NCBI RefSeq assembly: GCF_947490415.1
Contig: NZ_CANLGX010000001.1
Location: 434,001-498,000, forward strand
Direction of reading: 5' to 3'
DNA: 64,000 nt
Origin: an uncultured Eudoraea sp.
GTDB taxonomy: Bacteria > Bacteroidota > Bacteroidia > Flavobacteriales > Flavobacteriaceae
Positions 43,967-53,446 of the stretch are shown piece by piece (position 1 is the first letter of the stretch; every line of letters starts with the position of its first letter). The position numbers and the translations under genes were made by a program. The notes under the pieces are model-generated. The model had not been told where the DNA came from. It ran no database searches and saw only the letters and a list, made by a program, of their open reading frames with translations.

Positions 43967-45904
43967 ATGAACCAAACCTCATTACACAGGTTGTTGGCTT
44001 CAAATGAGCTCGATAACCCGGAGAAAGCAAATCTAAAAGAATTATTTGATTTAAGGTTATCCACTAACCTTTCTATTATACAAAACCTATTCTTATCGCT
44101 ATACCCTGAGCCAATCTTACCAAATTCATTTCCTTTACTGGAACTTTTACCAGAACTTTTTAAGAAAAGACCTGTAAACCTCCAGATTCAGGACTTGAAA
44201 AGACTTAAAAATGCTAATTGGTATCAGTCAGAAAAAATGGTTGGGATGCAATTGTATGTCGATCACTTCAATAAGGATCTGAAAGGTCTTGAAACTAAAA
44301 TTCCATATTTTGAAAAATTAGGTGTCAATCTTTTACATATCATGCCTGTCACTACAAGGCCCAAAGGAGAAAATGATGGAGGATATGCCGTCAATAGTTA
44401 TACCCAGGTAGACAAAAAGTATGGTTCTAAAACAGACTTGTTGAATCTAACCAAAAAATTGCGTTCCAAAAATATGCATCTGATGATGGATTTTGTGGTA
44501 AACCATACTTCAGATGAGTTTCCCTGGGCAAAAAAAGCAATGGCCGGAGATAAAAAATACCAGGACTATTATTATACCTACCCAGACAGGAATTTGCCCG
44601 ATGAATTTGAACATTCCTTGCCGGAAGTGTTTCCTCAAACCTCCCCGGGAAACTTTACTTTTAATACGAAGATGAACAGGTGGGTTATGACTGTATTTAA
44701 TGACTATCAATGGGATCTCAATTATACAAACCCAAAGGTATTTATGGATATGCTTACTAATCTGGTAGAATTGGCCAACTTAGGGGTAGATGTTATTCGC
44801 TTTGACGCCCTGGCGTTCCTGTGGAAAAAATTGGGTACAAATTCTCAAAATCTTCCAGAAGCACATAGTCTAATTACCCTCTTTCGCATGTGTTTACAAG
44901 TCGTTGCACCGGGGGTTGTTCTATTGGCTGAAGCAATAGTTTCTCCTCAGGAAATTATCAAGTATTTTGGTGAAGGCATTAAAAAAGGTAATGAATGTGA
45001 AATTGCTTACAACGCCACCTTGATGGCACTACTATGGAATTCAGTAGCTACAAAAAAAACTCATCTTTTGTACAAAAACCTGATGAATTTGCCAATGAAA
45101 CCCATAGAGGGGACCTGGATAAATTATATCAGATGTCACGACGACATTGGACTTAGTTTTGATGACCGCTATATATATGAAGTGGGCTGGGACGCGTCTT
45201 CGCATAGAAAGTTTTTATTGGATTACTATTGTCAAAAACTGGATTGGTCACCCGCTATGGGAGAAATTTTTATGTATAATCCAAAAAATGGTGATGGGAG
45301 GATTACCGGTAGTGCCGCCTCTTTGCTGGGATTGGAAAAAGGATTAGCGCAGAACAATCAGGAATTGATAAAATTGGCAGTAAATAAAATTCTAATGCTA
45401 CATGCCATTATATTATCCTATGGAGGAATTCCAATGATCTATGCCGGTGATGAAATAGGGACATTAAACGATTATTCTTATCTTAAAAATAAAGCTTTAA
45501 AAGAAGATAGCAGATGGGCTAACAGACCCAAACAGGATTGGAAAATTGTGTCTGAATTAGATAAAATTGATACCCCTCAGACACAAATATTCCACTCCCT
45601 TAAAAAACTAATTAGGATTAGAAAAAATACTCCGGTATTTGCTGACAAGAATAATTTAGTGCTACATCAAACCTCAAACCCACATATTTTTATGTTTGAA
45701 AGAACAAGTAATTCTGATAAAGATGTGCTTGTAATTTGCAATTTTGATGAAAGTATTCACGTGATTGATGCCGCCCTTGTTACCTCCAAGGGTTATGCGA
45801 CAAAGGGTAAATTGAAGGACTTGGTATTAGGTGAAAGTATCACTTTAAAAAGTGGCTTATTAGAAATAAATCCCTTTCAAATTCTATGGCTCAGTAAGTC
45901 TTAG
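43967..45904 (+). CDS. Amylosucrase-like GH13 enzyme
   Basis: From the ATG at 43967 the protein has 645 residues. It has an N-terminal helical domain and a GH13 barrel. The nucleophile Asp is in VDVIRFDALAF, the acid/base Glu in LLAEAIV, and the transition-state Asp in CHDDIG. The order fits amylosucrase, which builds alpha-1,4-glucan from sucrose and releases fructose. Sucrose hydrolase is an alternative. Together with the kinase it makes a two-gene sucrose module, but no sucrose transporter or regulator is adjacent. Its end overlaps the AlbA_2 gene by 4 bases. Confidence 0.9.
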   Translation: MNQTSLHRLLASNELDNPEKANLKELFDLRLSTNLSIIQNLFLSLYPEPILPNSFPLLELLPELFKKRPVNLQIQDLKRLKNANWYQSEKMVGMQLYVDHFNKDLKGLETKIPYFEKLGVNLLHIMPVTTRPKGENDGGYAVNSYTQVDKKYGSKTDLLNLTKKLRSKNMHLMMDFVVNHTSDEFPWAKKAMAGDKKYQDYYYTYPDRNLPDEFEHSLPEVFPQTSPGNFTFNTKMNRWVMTVFNDYQWDLNYTNPKVFMDMLTNLVELANLGVDVIRFDALAFLWKKLGTNSQNLPEAHSLITLFRMCLQVVAPGVVLLAEAIVSPQEIIKYFGEGIKKGNECEIAYNATLMALLWNSVATKKTHLLYKNLMNLPMKPIEGTWINYIRCHDDIGLSFDDRYIYEVGWDASSHRKFLLDYYCQKLDWSPAMGEIFMYNPKNGDGRITGSAASLLGLEKGLAQNNQELIKLAVNKILMLHAIILSYGGIPMIYAGDEIGTLNDYSYLKNKALKEDSRWANRPKQDWKIVSELDKIDTPQTQIFHSLKKLIRIRKNTPVFADKNNLVLHQTSNPHIFMFERTSNSDKDVLVICNFDESIHVIDAALVTSKGYATKGKLKDLVLGESITLKSGLLEINPFQILWLSKS

Positions 45905-47037
45905 CTATATTTTACTTTTCTTAAAATTCGAAAAGACTCCTTTAAGGATTCATAAATGTTTACATCGTATTTCTTTAATAGTGGACGAGCAGTTTCCATT
46001 AAATCTTTTGCCTCTTCAAAACCATTAAAATAGCAAATAAGATACGTTGCCGGTAATAGTTTTAAATCTAATTCTTCTGAACGTTTAAGTAATACACCCT
46101 TTTCAATTTTTTGAAGTAGAGCCCTGTTTGAATTAAAAATATGATACAAGGTCTTTTTGTCATATTGTGGTGGTTCAAAAATTAAATCACTTTGAATTTG
46201 ATAGGTTCCGTTATCTGTGAAATATATATCCACTTTTTCCAAGGGATAGTATTTTTGTTGATTCCCCAAGCCCAACTTCACATACTCCATGATAGTAAAA
46301 GATTCATCATTATAGCTTATTGAGATTTCATCCAGTGCAGAAAAGAAAAGTTTAACCTGTTCATTAATAAGTTCTATATCAACTCTTGAATAAAAAACTT
46401 CATTTTTTACTTTTTTTTGATTCCCCGCCCAGCAGAGTACAAATTGTTCTTTAAAAACTTTATAGCTGCTAATCAGATCCCTATGTCTATGATTTATAAA
46501 ATCTATTACGCCATCAAGGGTAAGTTCAATATTATTTCGGGCATGCTGTTCTATTGTAGCAACGGTTTCTGAGTTGATATCTTTTAATACAATATCAAAA
46601 GCCTTTGGCATGCTTATACTCCCATCTCTGAAAAAAACTGCGCCTCCGTAATACTTCCATATATTGCGCCGCAATGCGCAAACTTTGCCAGTAGAGCTTA
46701 TCGTAACCAACCCCACAACCTTGCCTTCAGGCAAGTGCGGAAACGGAATATTTTCATAAGAGATCAAAGGAGGGTTGTCAAGATAGGCATTTACCAGGTT
46801 TTGAATTTTACTGTCATCAAAGAAATCTACCCCAACAATTTTATTGTCTTCATCCTCAACTCCAACAACAATAAATGAATTATTATTTGGATTGCTATTT
46901 GCCAATGCGCAAACATGCTTTAGGAATTTAGCTTTACCTTCTCGCTTACCTATATTGATAAACCTTTTTTTATCATAAAAACTATTCTCGTCATTATGAG
47001 CCAAAAGGTTTTTTACCAGTAGGCGCTTATTAATCAT
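45901..47037 (-). CDS. AlbA_2 (Schlafen-type) domain protein
   Basis: This 378-residue protein opens with an AlbA_2 putative DNA/nucleotide-binding domain (ANSNPNNNSFIVVGVEDEDNKIVG, about residues 45-140). A less familiar C-terminal part follows, rich in aromatic and charged residues. AlbA_2 proteins are often linked to ATPases or defence, but I see no defence partner. It starts inside the stop of the SDR gene upstream (ATGA overlap at 47034-47037), so it is co-transcribed with it. Confidence 0.75.
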   Translation of the reverse strand: MINKRLLVKNLLAHNDENSFYDKKRFINIGKREGKAKFLKHVCALANSNPNNNSFIVVGVEDEDNKIVGVDFFDDSKIQNLVNAYLDNPPLISYENIPFPHLPEGKVVGLVTISSTGKVCALRRNIWKYYGGAVFFRDGSISMPKAFDIVLKDINSETVATIEQHARNNIELTLDGVIDFINHRHRDLISSYKVFKEQFVLCWAGNQKKVKNEVFYSRVDIELINEQVKLFFSALDEISISYNDESFTIMEYVKLGLGNQQKYYPLEKVDIYFTDNGTYQIQSDLIFEPPQYDKKTLYHIFNSNRALLQKIEKGVLLKRSEELDLKLLPATYLICYFNGFEEAKDLMETARPLLKKYDVNIYESLKESFRILRKVKYS

Positions 47038-47789
47038 ATTGTTTTCTTCACTATAGTACTACTTGCCTGTGCAGTGGGCATTACTACAAGATCTGCAATA
47101 TTTACATGGGGAGGTCGTGATATTACAAAGTAAATTATATCTGCTATATCTTCAGGCTTTAAAGGTTGAAACCCCTCGTAAACACTATCGGCTCGTTCAA
47201 CATCCCCTTTAAATCTGACATTGCTAAACTCTGTCTCTACCAAGCCCGGGTTAACAGCGCCCACGCGTATTCCATAAGTGTTCAAATCTATTCGCATTCC
47301 CTGATTAATTGCATCAACCGCATGTTTGCTGGCACAATAAACATTCCCTTTGGGATAAACCTCTTTGCCGGCGGTTGAACCTATATTTATTATATGTCCG
47401 GAACGGCGCTCCACCATTTGTGGCAAAATTGCCCTGGATACATATAAAAGTCCTTTAACATTAATATCCAACATCGCATCCCAATCTTCAAGGCTGCCTT
47501 TTTCTATAGGATCCATTCCATGAGCGTTACCCGCATTATTTATCAAAATATCTATATGAGAAAATTTCTCGGGCAATGAGTTAATGGCATTTGAAACAGC
47601 ATTTTTGTCCCTGACATCAAAATTCAAGATATAGACATCAGTAAGTGGTTCCAATTGCTTCTGTAATTTTATTAAAAGTTCTTTTCTTCGCCCACAAATT
47701 ACCAATCGGATATCTTTTGATGCGAAAAGTAGCGCCGTAGCCTTTCCTATGCCACTGGTTGCGCCTGTAATAAATGCTGTTTTTTTCAT
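47034..47789 (-). CDS. SDR-family NAD(P)-dependent oxidoreductase
   Basis: This 251-residue classical short-chain dehydrogenase has the cofactor motif TGATSGIG at residues 8-15, NNAG near residue 85 and the catalytic YCASK near 155. The RRKELL stretch suggests NADP. It is close to the YdfG type, which acts on serine or 3-hydroxy acids. The exact substrate is open. It is linked to the AlbA_2 gene and follows the aldo/keto reductase. Confidence 0.88.
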   Translation of the reverse strand: MKKTAFITGATSGIGKATALLFASKDIRLVICGRRKELLIKLQKQLEPLTDVYILNFDVRDKNAVSNAINSLPEKFSHIDILINNAGNAHGMDPIEKGSLEDWDAMLDINVKGLLYVSRAILPQMVERRSGHIINIGSTAGKEVYPKGNVYCASKHAVDAINQGMRIDLNTYGIRVGAVNPGLVETEFSNVRFKGDVERADSVYEGFQPLKPEDIADIIYFVISRPPHVNIADLVVMPTAQASSTIVKKTI

Positions 47790-47814
47790 TAAATTTATTT
47801 GGAATGATTACTAA

Positions 47815-48690
47815 TTAGGGAACCTTATGTCCCTGAGATGCAACTAATAATAAAAACCAATCTTCCAACTCCAGATCAATTTCAGTAGCTCTTACAGAAG
47901 CCATTAATCGTTCTTTGTTGGTGGTGCCAACAACTGGGTGAACATGGCAAGGGTGTTTTAAGATCCATGCCAGAAGAATTTGACTACTATCTGCTTTATA
48001 TTTCTTTTTAAGGCGTTTTAACACCTTTTTTATTCGTTTCCTTCTTTTGTTATCCTCCCTAAAATAGCTACCCAAGGGACTCCACGCCATGGCAGTCCGA
48101 TTATGAATAATACAATCATCAAAAGTACCGTCATACATTAACTTTTCGGATGTTAAGGAAAATTCAACCTGATTAGCGGTTACTGGTAATGCCGCCTCCA
48201 ATAGATTAATCTGTGAAGGTGAAAAATTAGACACTCCAAACTCTCGTACTTTACCTTCTTTCTGCAAATAAAGAATGGCCTCTGCAATTTCATCGGGTTG
48301 CATTAACGGACTGGGTCTGTGCAGTAAAAAAAGGTCTAAATAGTCAGTTTTAAGTTTGGACAGAGAACGCTCTGCAGACCAAACAATGTAATCTTTTGAA
48401 TAATCATAATGTTTTACATTATTATCTCTGGCCTTACACACATATTGTATTCCACATTTAGTAATAAGTTGTATCTGCTCCCTGGGGATTGAACTTTGAA
48501 TAAAAGCGTTTCCAAACGCTTCTTCATTTTCATAACCTCCGTAAATATCTGCATGGTCGAAAGTTGTTATTCCATTTTCGAAACAGTAGCCAAAAAGGTC
48601 AGTCATTTCCTTTTTTGTAAGATTCTTTCCCCAACTTCCCCATGTCATGGTTCCAGCAATAATTTTTGAATAAGATATCCTGTTTTTCAT
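47815..48690 (-). CDS. Aldo/keto reductase
   Basis: This 291-residue protein has the AKR barrel. The catalytic Asp and Tyr are in FDHADIYGGYENEE, the Lys in LITKCG and the His in LLHRPSP, and the NADPH loop lies near the C-terminus. It resembles the YdhF group of unknown substrate. It lies 25 bases before the SDR gene on the same strand. Confidence 0.88.
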   Translation of the reverse strand: MKNRISYSKIIAGTMTWGSWGKNLTKKEMTDLFGYCFENGITTFDHADIYGGYENEEAFGNAFIQSSIPREQIQLITKCGIQYVCKARDNNVKHYDYSKDYIVWSAERSLSKLKTDYLDLFLLHRPSPLMQPDEIAEAILYLQKEGKVREFGVSNFSPSQINLLEAALPVTANQVEFSLTSEKLMYDGTFDDCIIHNRTAMAWSPLGSYFREDNKRRKRIKKVLKRLKKKYKADSSQILLAWILKHPCHVHPVVGTTNKERLMASVRATEIDLELEDWFLLLVASQGHKVP

Positions 48691-48849
48691 AAGTATGTGA
48701 AAATATAAAATAAATCCCTTAAATACTTCATAAAACTTAGGGTTCTAGACAATTTTTAACCAATCATTAACAGCACTTATATAAATAAATTTTCAATTTG
48801 CGCCCTACTGTAAGACCAACAGGTTAAAAACCAAAAAATAAAAATATTA

Positions 48850-49851
48850 ATGGAGGAAAATACTACTATAGATATTAGTGCTGTTAATGAGAAGATTGCA
48901 CAGGAAAGTGCTTTTATAGACCTGCTTATTCTGGAAATGAATAAAGCTATTGTAGGTCAAAAGCATATGATAGAACGATTGTTGATCGGACTTTTGGGAC
49001 AGGGTCATATTTTGCTGGAAGGAGTCCCCGGACTTGCAAAGACACTTGCTATAACCACTCTGTCAAAGGCGGTTAAAGGTAGTTTTAGCAGAATTCAGTT
49101 TACTCCTGATCTTCTGCCAGCAGATGTCGTGGGAACAATGATATACAATATGAAAGAAAATGACTTCTCCATTAAGAGAGGTCCAATATTCGCCAATTTT
49201 GTATTAGCTGATGAAATTAACCGTGCTCCTGCCAAAGTGCAGTCAGCACTGTTGGAAGCCATGCAGGAAAAACAAGTTACCATAGGTGATGAAACTTTTA
49301 TACTTGATAAACCGTTCCTCGTTATGGCTACTCAAAACCCGGTGGAACAGGAAGGAACATATCCGCTCCCTGAGGCTCAGGTGGATCGTTTTATGTTAAA
49401 AACGGTTATTGATTATCCAAAGATGAATGAAGAACAGCTTATTATAAGACAAAATCTTCAGGGTATACTTCAGGAAGTTAAACCTGTTATATCACTTAAA
49501 CAAATTCTCAGCGCTCAACAGGCGGTTCGGGAAGTCTACATGGATGAAAAAATTGAAAAATATATCCTCGATATAGTATTTGCCACAAGATATCCGGAAA
49601 AATATGATTTGGCAGATCTTAAGCCACTCATAAGTTTTGGAGCATCACCACGTGGGAGTATTAATCTGGCAAATGCCGCTAAATGTTATGCTTTCATAAA
49701 AAGACGTGGGTATGTGGTACCCGAAGATGTGCGTGCAGTTGTGCATGATGTACTTAGGCATCGAATTGGAATTACCTATGAAGCAGAGGCCGAAAATATT
49801 ACTTCAGAAGAAATAATCAACCGGATTGTTAACGAAATTGAAGTGCCATAA
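48850..49851 (+). CDS. MoxR-family AAA+ ATPase, first gene of Bat operon
   Basis: This 333-residue AAA+ ATPase has Walker A GVPGLAKT near residue 58, Walker B LADEINRAP near 119 and a sensor region near MATQNPVEQEG. MoxR ATPases act as chaperones for partner proteins with VWA domains. It heads a run of eight genes on the plus strand to 57894, and the VWA partners are within it. Confidence 0.92.
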   Translation: MEENTTIDISAVNEKIAQESAFIDLLILEMNKAIVGQKHMIERLLIGLLGQGHILLEGVPGLAKTLAITTLSKAVKGSFSRIQFTPDLLPADVVGTMIYNMKENDFSIKRGPIFANFVLADEINRAPAKVQSALLEAMQEKQVTIGDETFILDKPFLVMATQNPVEQEGTYPLPEAQVDRFMLKTVIDYPKMNEEQLIIRQNLQGILQEVKPVISLKQILSAQQAVREVYMDEKIEKYILDIVFATRYPEKYDLADLKPLISFGASPRGSINLANAAKCYAFIKRRGYVVPEDVRAVVHDVLRHRIGITYEAEAENITSEEIINRIVNEIEVP

Positions 49852-49918
49852 TAGTTCAACCTATGTAGTTCAATGCCGTAATGGGCATTTGCTTATAAAC
49901 TAAAAAGCTTGAACCCGA

Positions 49919-50785
49919 ATGGATACCAAGGAGTTATTAAAAAAAGTTCGTAAGATTGAAATTAAGACCCGTCGTCTTTCAGATCACATATTTGGAGGGG
50001 AATACCATTCTACTTTTAAAGGTCGTGGAATGACTTTTAGCGAGGTCCGCCAATATCAGTTTGGCGATGACGTAAGAAGCATTGATTGGAATGTCACAGC
50101 CAGATATAACGAACCTTATGTAAAAGTTTTTGAGGAGGAAAGGGAGCTAACCATGATGCTTATGGTAGATGTCAGTGGCTCTGAACTTTTTGGTACAACG
50201 AATAGTTTTAAAAAAGATATAATTACAGAAATATCGGCCACACTTGCATTTTCCGCTCTCCAAAACAATGACAAAATTGGTCTACTCCTTTTTACTGATG
50301 AAATTGAACTTTTTATACCTCCAAAAAAAGGTAAAAGCCATGTCTTGAGAATAATAAGAGAATTACTGGAATTTTCACCGAAAAGCAATAAGACGAATAT
50401 CGCGGAAGCTCTTAAATATTTAACTAACGTCATGAAGAAAAAAGCAATTGTATTTGTGCTTTCAGATTTTATGGCTGCAGATTATAAACAAACGCTCAGA
50501 ATTACAGGCAAAAAACACGATGTTACTGGTATTCGTATTTATGACGAAAAAGAAGAATATATTCCAAATTTAGGAGTAGTACAAATGCTGGATTCGGAAA
50601 CCGGTTCAGTAAAACTTGTAAATACACAATCTAAAAACGTTCGGAATGCTTACGGGGAATACTACAGAAATCGGGTAGACTATTTTAAAGATACTTTCAA
50701 TAAATCGGGATGTGGTGTTTTGGATTGTCGAGTAGATGAGAGTTATGTTAAAAAGTTATTGGGTTATTTTAAGCGAAGAGGATAA
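49919..50785 (+). CDS. DUF58 domain protein
   Basis: This 288-residue protein has the DUF58 motif (KGRGMTFSEVRQYQFGDDVRSIDWNVTAR) and a VWA-like part with a metal-site sequence DVSGSE. DUF58 proteins are regular partners of MoxR ATPases. The next gene starts immediately after its stop. The molecular role is unknown. Confidence 0.9.
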   Translation: MDTKELLKKVRKIEIKTRRLSDHIFGGEYHSTFKGRGMTFSEVRQYQFGDDVRSIDWNVTARYNEPYVKVFEEERELTMMLMVDVSGSELFGTTNSFKKDIITEISATLAFSALQNNDKIGLLLFTDEIELFIPPKKGKSHVLRIIRELLEFSPKSNKTNIAEALKYLTNVMKKKAIVFVLSDFMAADYKQTLRITGKKHDVTGIRIYDEKEEYIPNLGVVQMLDSETGSVKLVNTQSKNVRNAYGEYYRNRVDYFKDTFNKSGCGVLDCRVDESYVKKLLGYFKRRG

Positions 50786-52444
50786 ATGGATATGATTTCA
50801 ATGAATTTAAGAGGTATTATCAGTTCCTGGTCTGGACCGGTGTTCCTGTTATATCTTTTATTTTTTGGGAGTCCTATTTTTGCTCAGTCGCAACCCGTAA
50901 TAAGCTCAAAAGTAGACACGACGAACATTAAAATTGGTGAACAAATTCATTTTACGGTTACTGTTGAAGTAGATACAACTGCCCAGGTATTCTTCCCTGA
51001 AGGGCAAACCTTTTCACCCTTGGAAACTGTTGAAGCTTTTAAAACAGATACAACCCGAAAAAAAGATAGGATAACTCTCCAGAAAATATACGCGCTAACA
51101 CAATTTGATTCCGGATCATACGTGCTGCCAGCTCAGCGCATTGAAATTAACGGGGCCGGATTTTTTACTGACTCCCTAAAAGTTGATGTTGCCACGATAC
51201 CGGTTGATACGGTCAACCAAAAAATGTATGATATAAAACCTTTAATAAGCGTACAAAAAAGCAATAGTGAATTTTGGAAAATCCTCCTGATTGTTTTACT
51301 TATTGCGGGAATTGCGGGTGGCCTTATTTATTGGTTCATACTTCGAAAAAAACCATTGACAGAAGAGGAAAAGGTAGCATTGCTCCCTCCTTATGACAGG
51401 GCGCTTTTGGAATTGAAACGATTAGAAAATTCTAAATATTTAATTCAGGATAAGTACAAAGTGTATTATTCAGAATTAACCGCAATAGTACGATCCTATC
51501 TTGAAGAAGAGGTGCATATTTCAGCTCTGGAAAGTACCACAGGTGAATTGATTCAAAAATTAGAATTACTGCAGGATGCTGGTGAATTAAAACTTCAGGA
51601 CAATACAATCAAACAATTTGAAAAAATACTACAAACAGCAGATCTTGTAAAATTTGCAAGGTCCAAACCTCCTACAGCGGTGGCCGAGCAGGATAGAAAA
51701 GCAATTGAAGAGATCCTCGTTAAAACAAAAGAAGCCCTGCCTGAACCTACCGAAGAAGATTTATTAGAACAGGAAGAGTATCAGGAAATTGTTGCTCAGA
51801 AAAAACGGAAAAAGAAAATAATATCAATTGTGTCTGCTGCGGCAATTGTATTGCTAGTCTCCCTTGGGGGACTTATAACCTATTTGGGTCCTTCTTATGT
51901 TTGGGATACCATTACGGGACATCCTACAAAAACACTTTTAGAAGGAGAATGGGTTTCCAGTTCGTACGGATATCCGCCAATTATTGTTGAAACTCCAGAA
52001 GTATTAGTACGACAAGACGTTAAGCTCCCCCCGGATGCAAAGGCAAATATCAAAGAGCTGCAGGCTTTTATGTTCAGGAGTGAAAAAGGTTTACTCACTA
52101 TTGGCACTACTTCGACCACATTAAATAAACCTGAAGAACCTGATTTCAATCAGGTTGTTGAACAAATATTGAAAAATTTTGAAGACCAGGGTGCAAAAAA
52201 TATAATTACTAAACAAGAAGAATTCGTTACAGTATCCGGTGTAAAAGGAATTAAAGTTTTTGGCCGTGGAAAATTTGTAGTCCCCGACTCAAAAGATTTA
52301 GTTAGCGGGCAATACACTATAATTCTTTTTGGCGGAAATGGTTTTCAACAGCAGTTAATCTTATCATGGTTAGATAAAGATACTTACGCCGAAGAAATTA
52401 TAAACAGGATATTAGGTTCATTAGAAGTAAAAACAGAGGCATAA
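50786..52444 (+). CDS. BatD-like two-part membrane protein
   Basis: This 552-residue protein sits in the Bat operon between DUF58 and batA. It has a signal region, a periplasmic beta-rich domain like the BatD N-terminus (about 40-165), and a membrane helix (about 170-190). A cytoplasmic helical part (about 200-345) is followed by a second helix (about 350-370). The C-terminal periplasmic domain is one I do not recognise (about 380-550). Starts and stops abut those of its neighbours. It probably anchors the complex at the envelope. Confidence 0.75.
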   Translation: MDMISMNLRGIISSWSGPVFLLYLLFFGSPIFAQSQPVISSKVDTTNIKIGEQIHFTVTVEVDTTAQVFFPEGQTFSPLETVEAFKTDTTRKKDRITLQKIYALTQFDSGSYVLPAQRIEINGAGFFTDSLKVDVATIPVDTVNQKMYDIKPLISVQKSNSEFWKILLIVLLIAGIAGGLIYWFILRKKPLTEEEKVALLPPYDRALLELKRLENSKYLIQDKYKVYYSELTAIVRSYLEEEVHISALESTTGELIQKLELLQDAGELKLQDNTIKQFEKILQTADLVKFARSKPPTAVAEQDRKAIEEILVKTKEALPEPTEEDLLEQEEYQEIVAQKKRKKKIISIVSAAAIVLLVSLGGLITYLGPSYVWDTITGHPTKTLLEGEWVSSSYGYPPIIVETPEVLVRQDVKLPPDAKANIKELQAFMFRSEKGLLTIGTTSTTLNKPEEPDFNQVVEQILKNFEDQGAKNIITKQEEFVTVSGVKGIKVFGRGKFVVPDSKDLVSGQYTIILFGGNGFQQQLILSWLDKDTYAEEIINRILGSLEVKTEA

Positions 52445-53443
52445 ATGTTAGACAATATTGAATTTGCAAATCCTCAGCTTTTTTGGTTGCTTTTATTGCT
52501 CCCTCTGGTTTTGATATGGCATATATTCAAGCGCAAAGAGGAGACTGCAACTCTTAAAATTTCAAGCGTTGATGGGTTTACTTCGAATGACCTTTTGCCA
52601 AAATTAAAACCTTTATTATTTGTGTTCCGTTTGTTAGCATTGACAGCAATTATAGTAGCAATGGCTCGTCCTCAAACTGAGGATATTTCCACTCGAACAA
52701 AAACCACAAAAGGCATTGATATTGTAATGGCCATAGATGTTTCTTCAAGTATGTTGGCAAGGGATTTAAAACCAAACCGACTATCGGCGCTTAAAGAAGT
52801 GGCAGCAGATTTTATTAGACAAAGACCTAATGATAGAATTGGTTTAGTGGTTTATGCAGGTGAAAGTTATACTAAAACACCAATAACAAGTGACAAATCT
52901 ATTGTATTAAATGCGCTTAAAGAAATTACATATGGTCAGTTGAACGATGGAACAGCCATAGGTATGGGATTAGCAACTTCCGTCAATAGGTTGAAAGAAA
53001 GTAAATCTATAAGTAAGGTAATTATTTTGCTTACTGATGGAGTTAACAATTCAGGATTTATTGAGCCCCAAACGGCCGCTGATCTTGCTGTGGAATTTGA
53101 CATCAAGACATATACTATCGGCTTGGGCACAAATGGAAATGCGCTCTCACCAGTTGCTTACAATGAAGACGGTTCCTACAGGTATGGGATGAGACAGGTT
53201 GAAATAGACGAAGAATTACTTAAAGCTATTGCCGACGCAACCGGTGGGCAATACTTTAGAGCAACAGATAATGAAAAATTAGAGGCAATTTATGATGAAA
53301 TAAATAAATTGGAGAAAACAGAAGTAGAAGAATTTAAGTATTATAAATATGAGGAGAAATTCAGACCATGGATTCTATTGGCAGGGGCATTGCTAATTGT
53401 TGAATGGTTGCTGAGAAATACCCTCTTCAGGAGTTTTATCTAA
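52445..53443 (+). CDS. batA: BatA, VWA-domain membrane protein
   Basis: This 332-residue protein has two N-terminal membrane helices (about 10-27 and 57-75), a VWA domain with the metal-site motif DVSSS (Asp98, Ser100, Ser102), and a C-terminal helix. Bat proteins were named for aerotolerance in Bacteroides, but their mechanism is unsettled. It is tightly spaced with its neighbours. Confidence 0.92.
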   Translation: MLDNIEFANPQLFWLLLLLPLVLIWHIFKRKEETATLKISSVDGFTSNDLLPKLKPLLFVFRLLALTAIIVAMARPQTEDISTRTKTTKGIDIVMAIDVSSSMLARDLKPNRLSALKEVAADFIRQRPNDRIGLVVYAGESYTKTPITSDKSIVLNALKEITYGQLNDGTAIGMGLATSVNRLKESKSISKVIILLTDGVNNSGFIEPQTAADLAVEFDIKTYTIGLGTNGNALSPVAYNEDGSYRYGMRQVEIDEELLKAIADATGGQYFRATDNEKLEAIYDEINKLEKTEVEEFKYYKYEEKFRPWILLAGALLIVEWLLRNTLFRSFI

Positions 53444-53446
53444 AAT

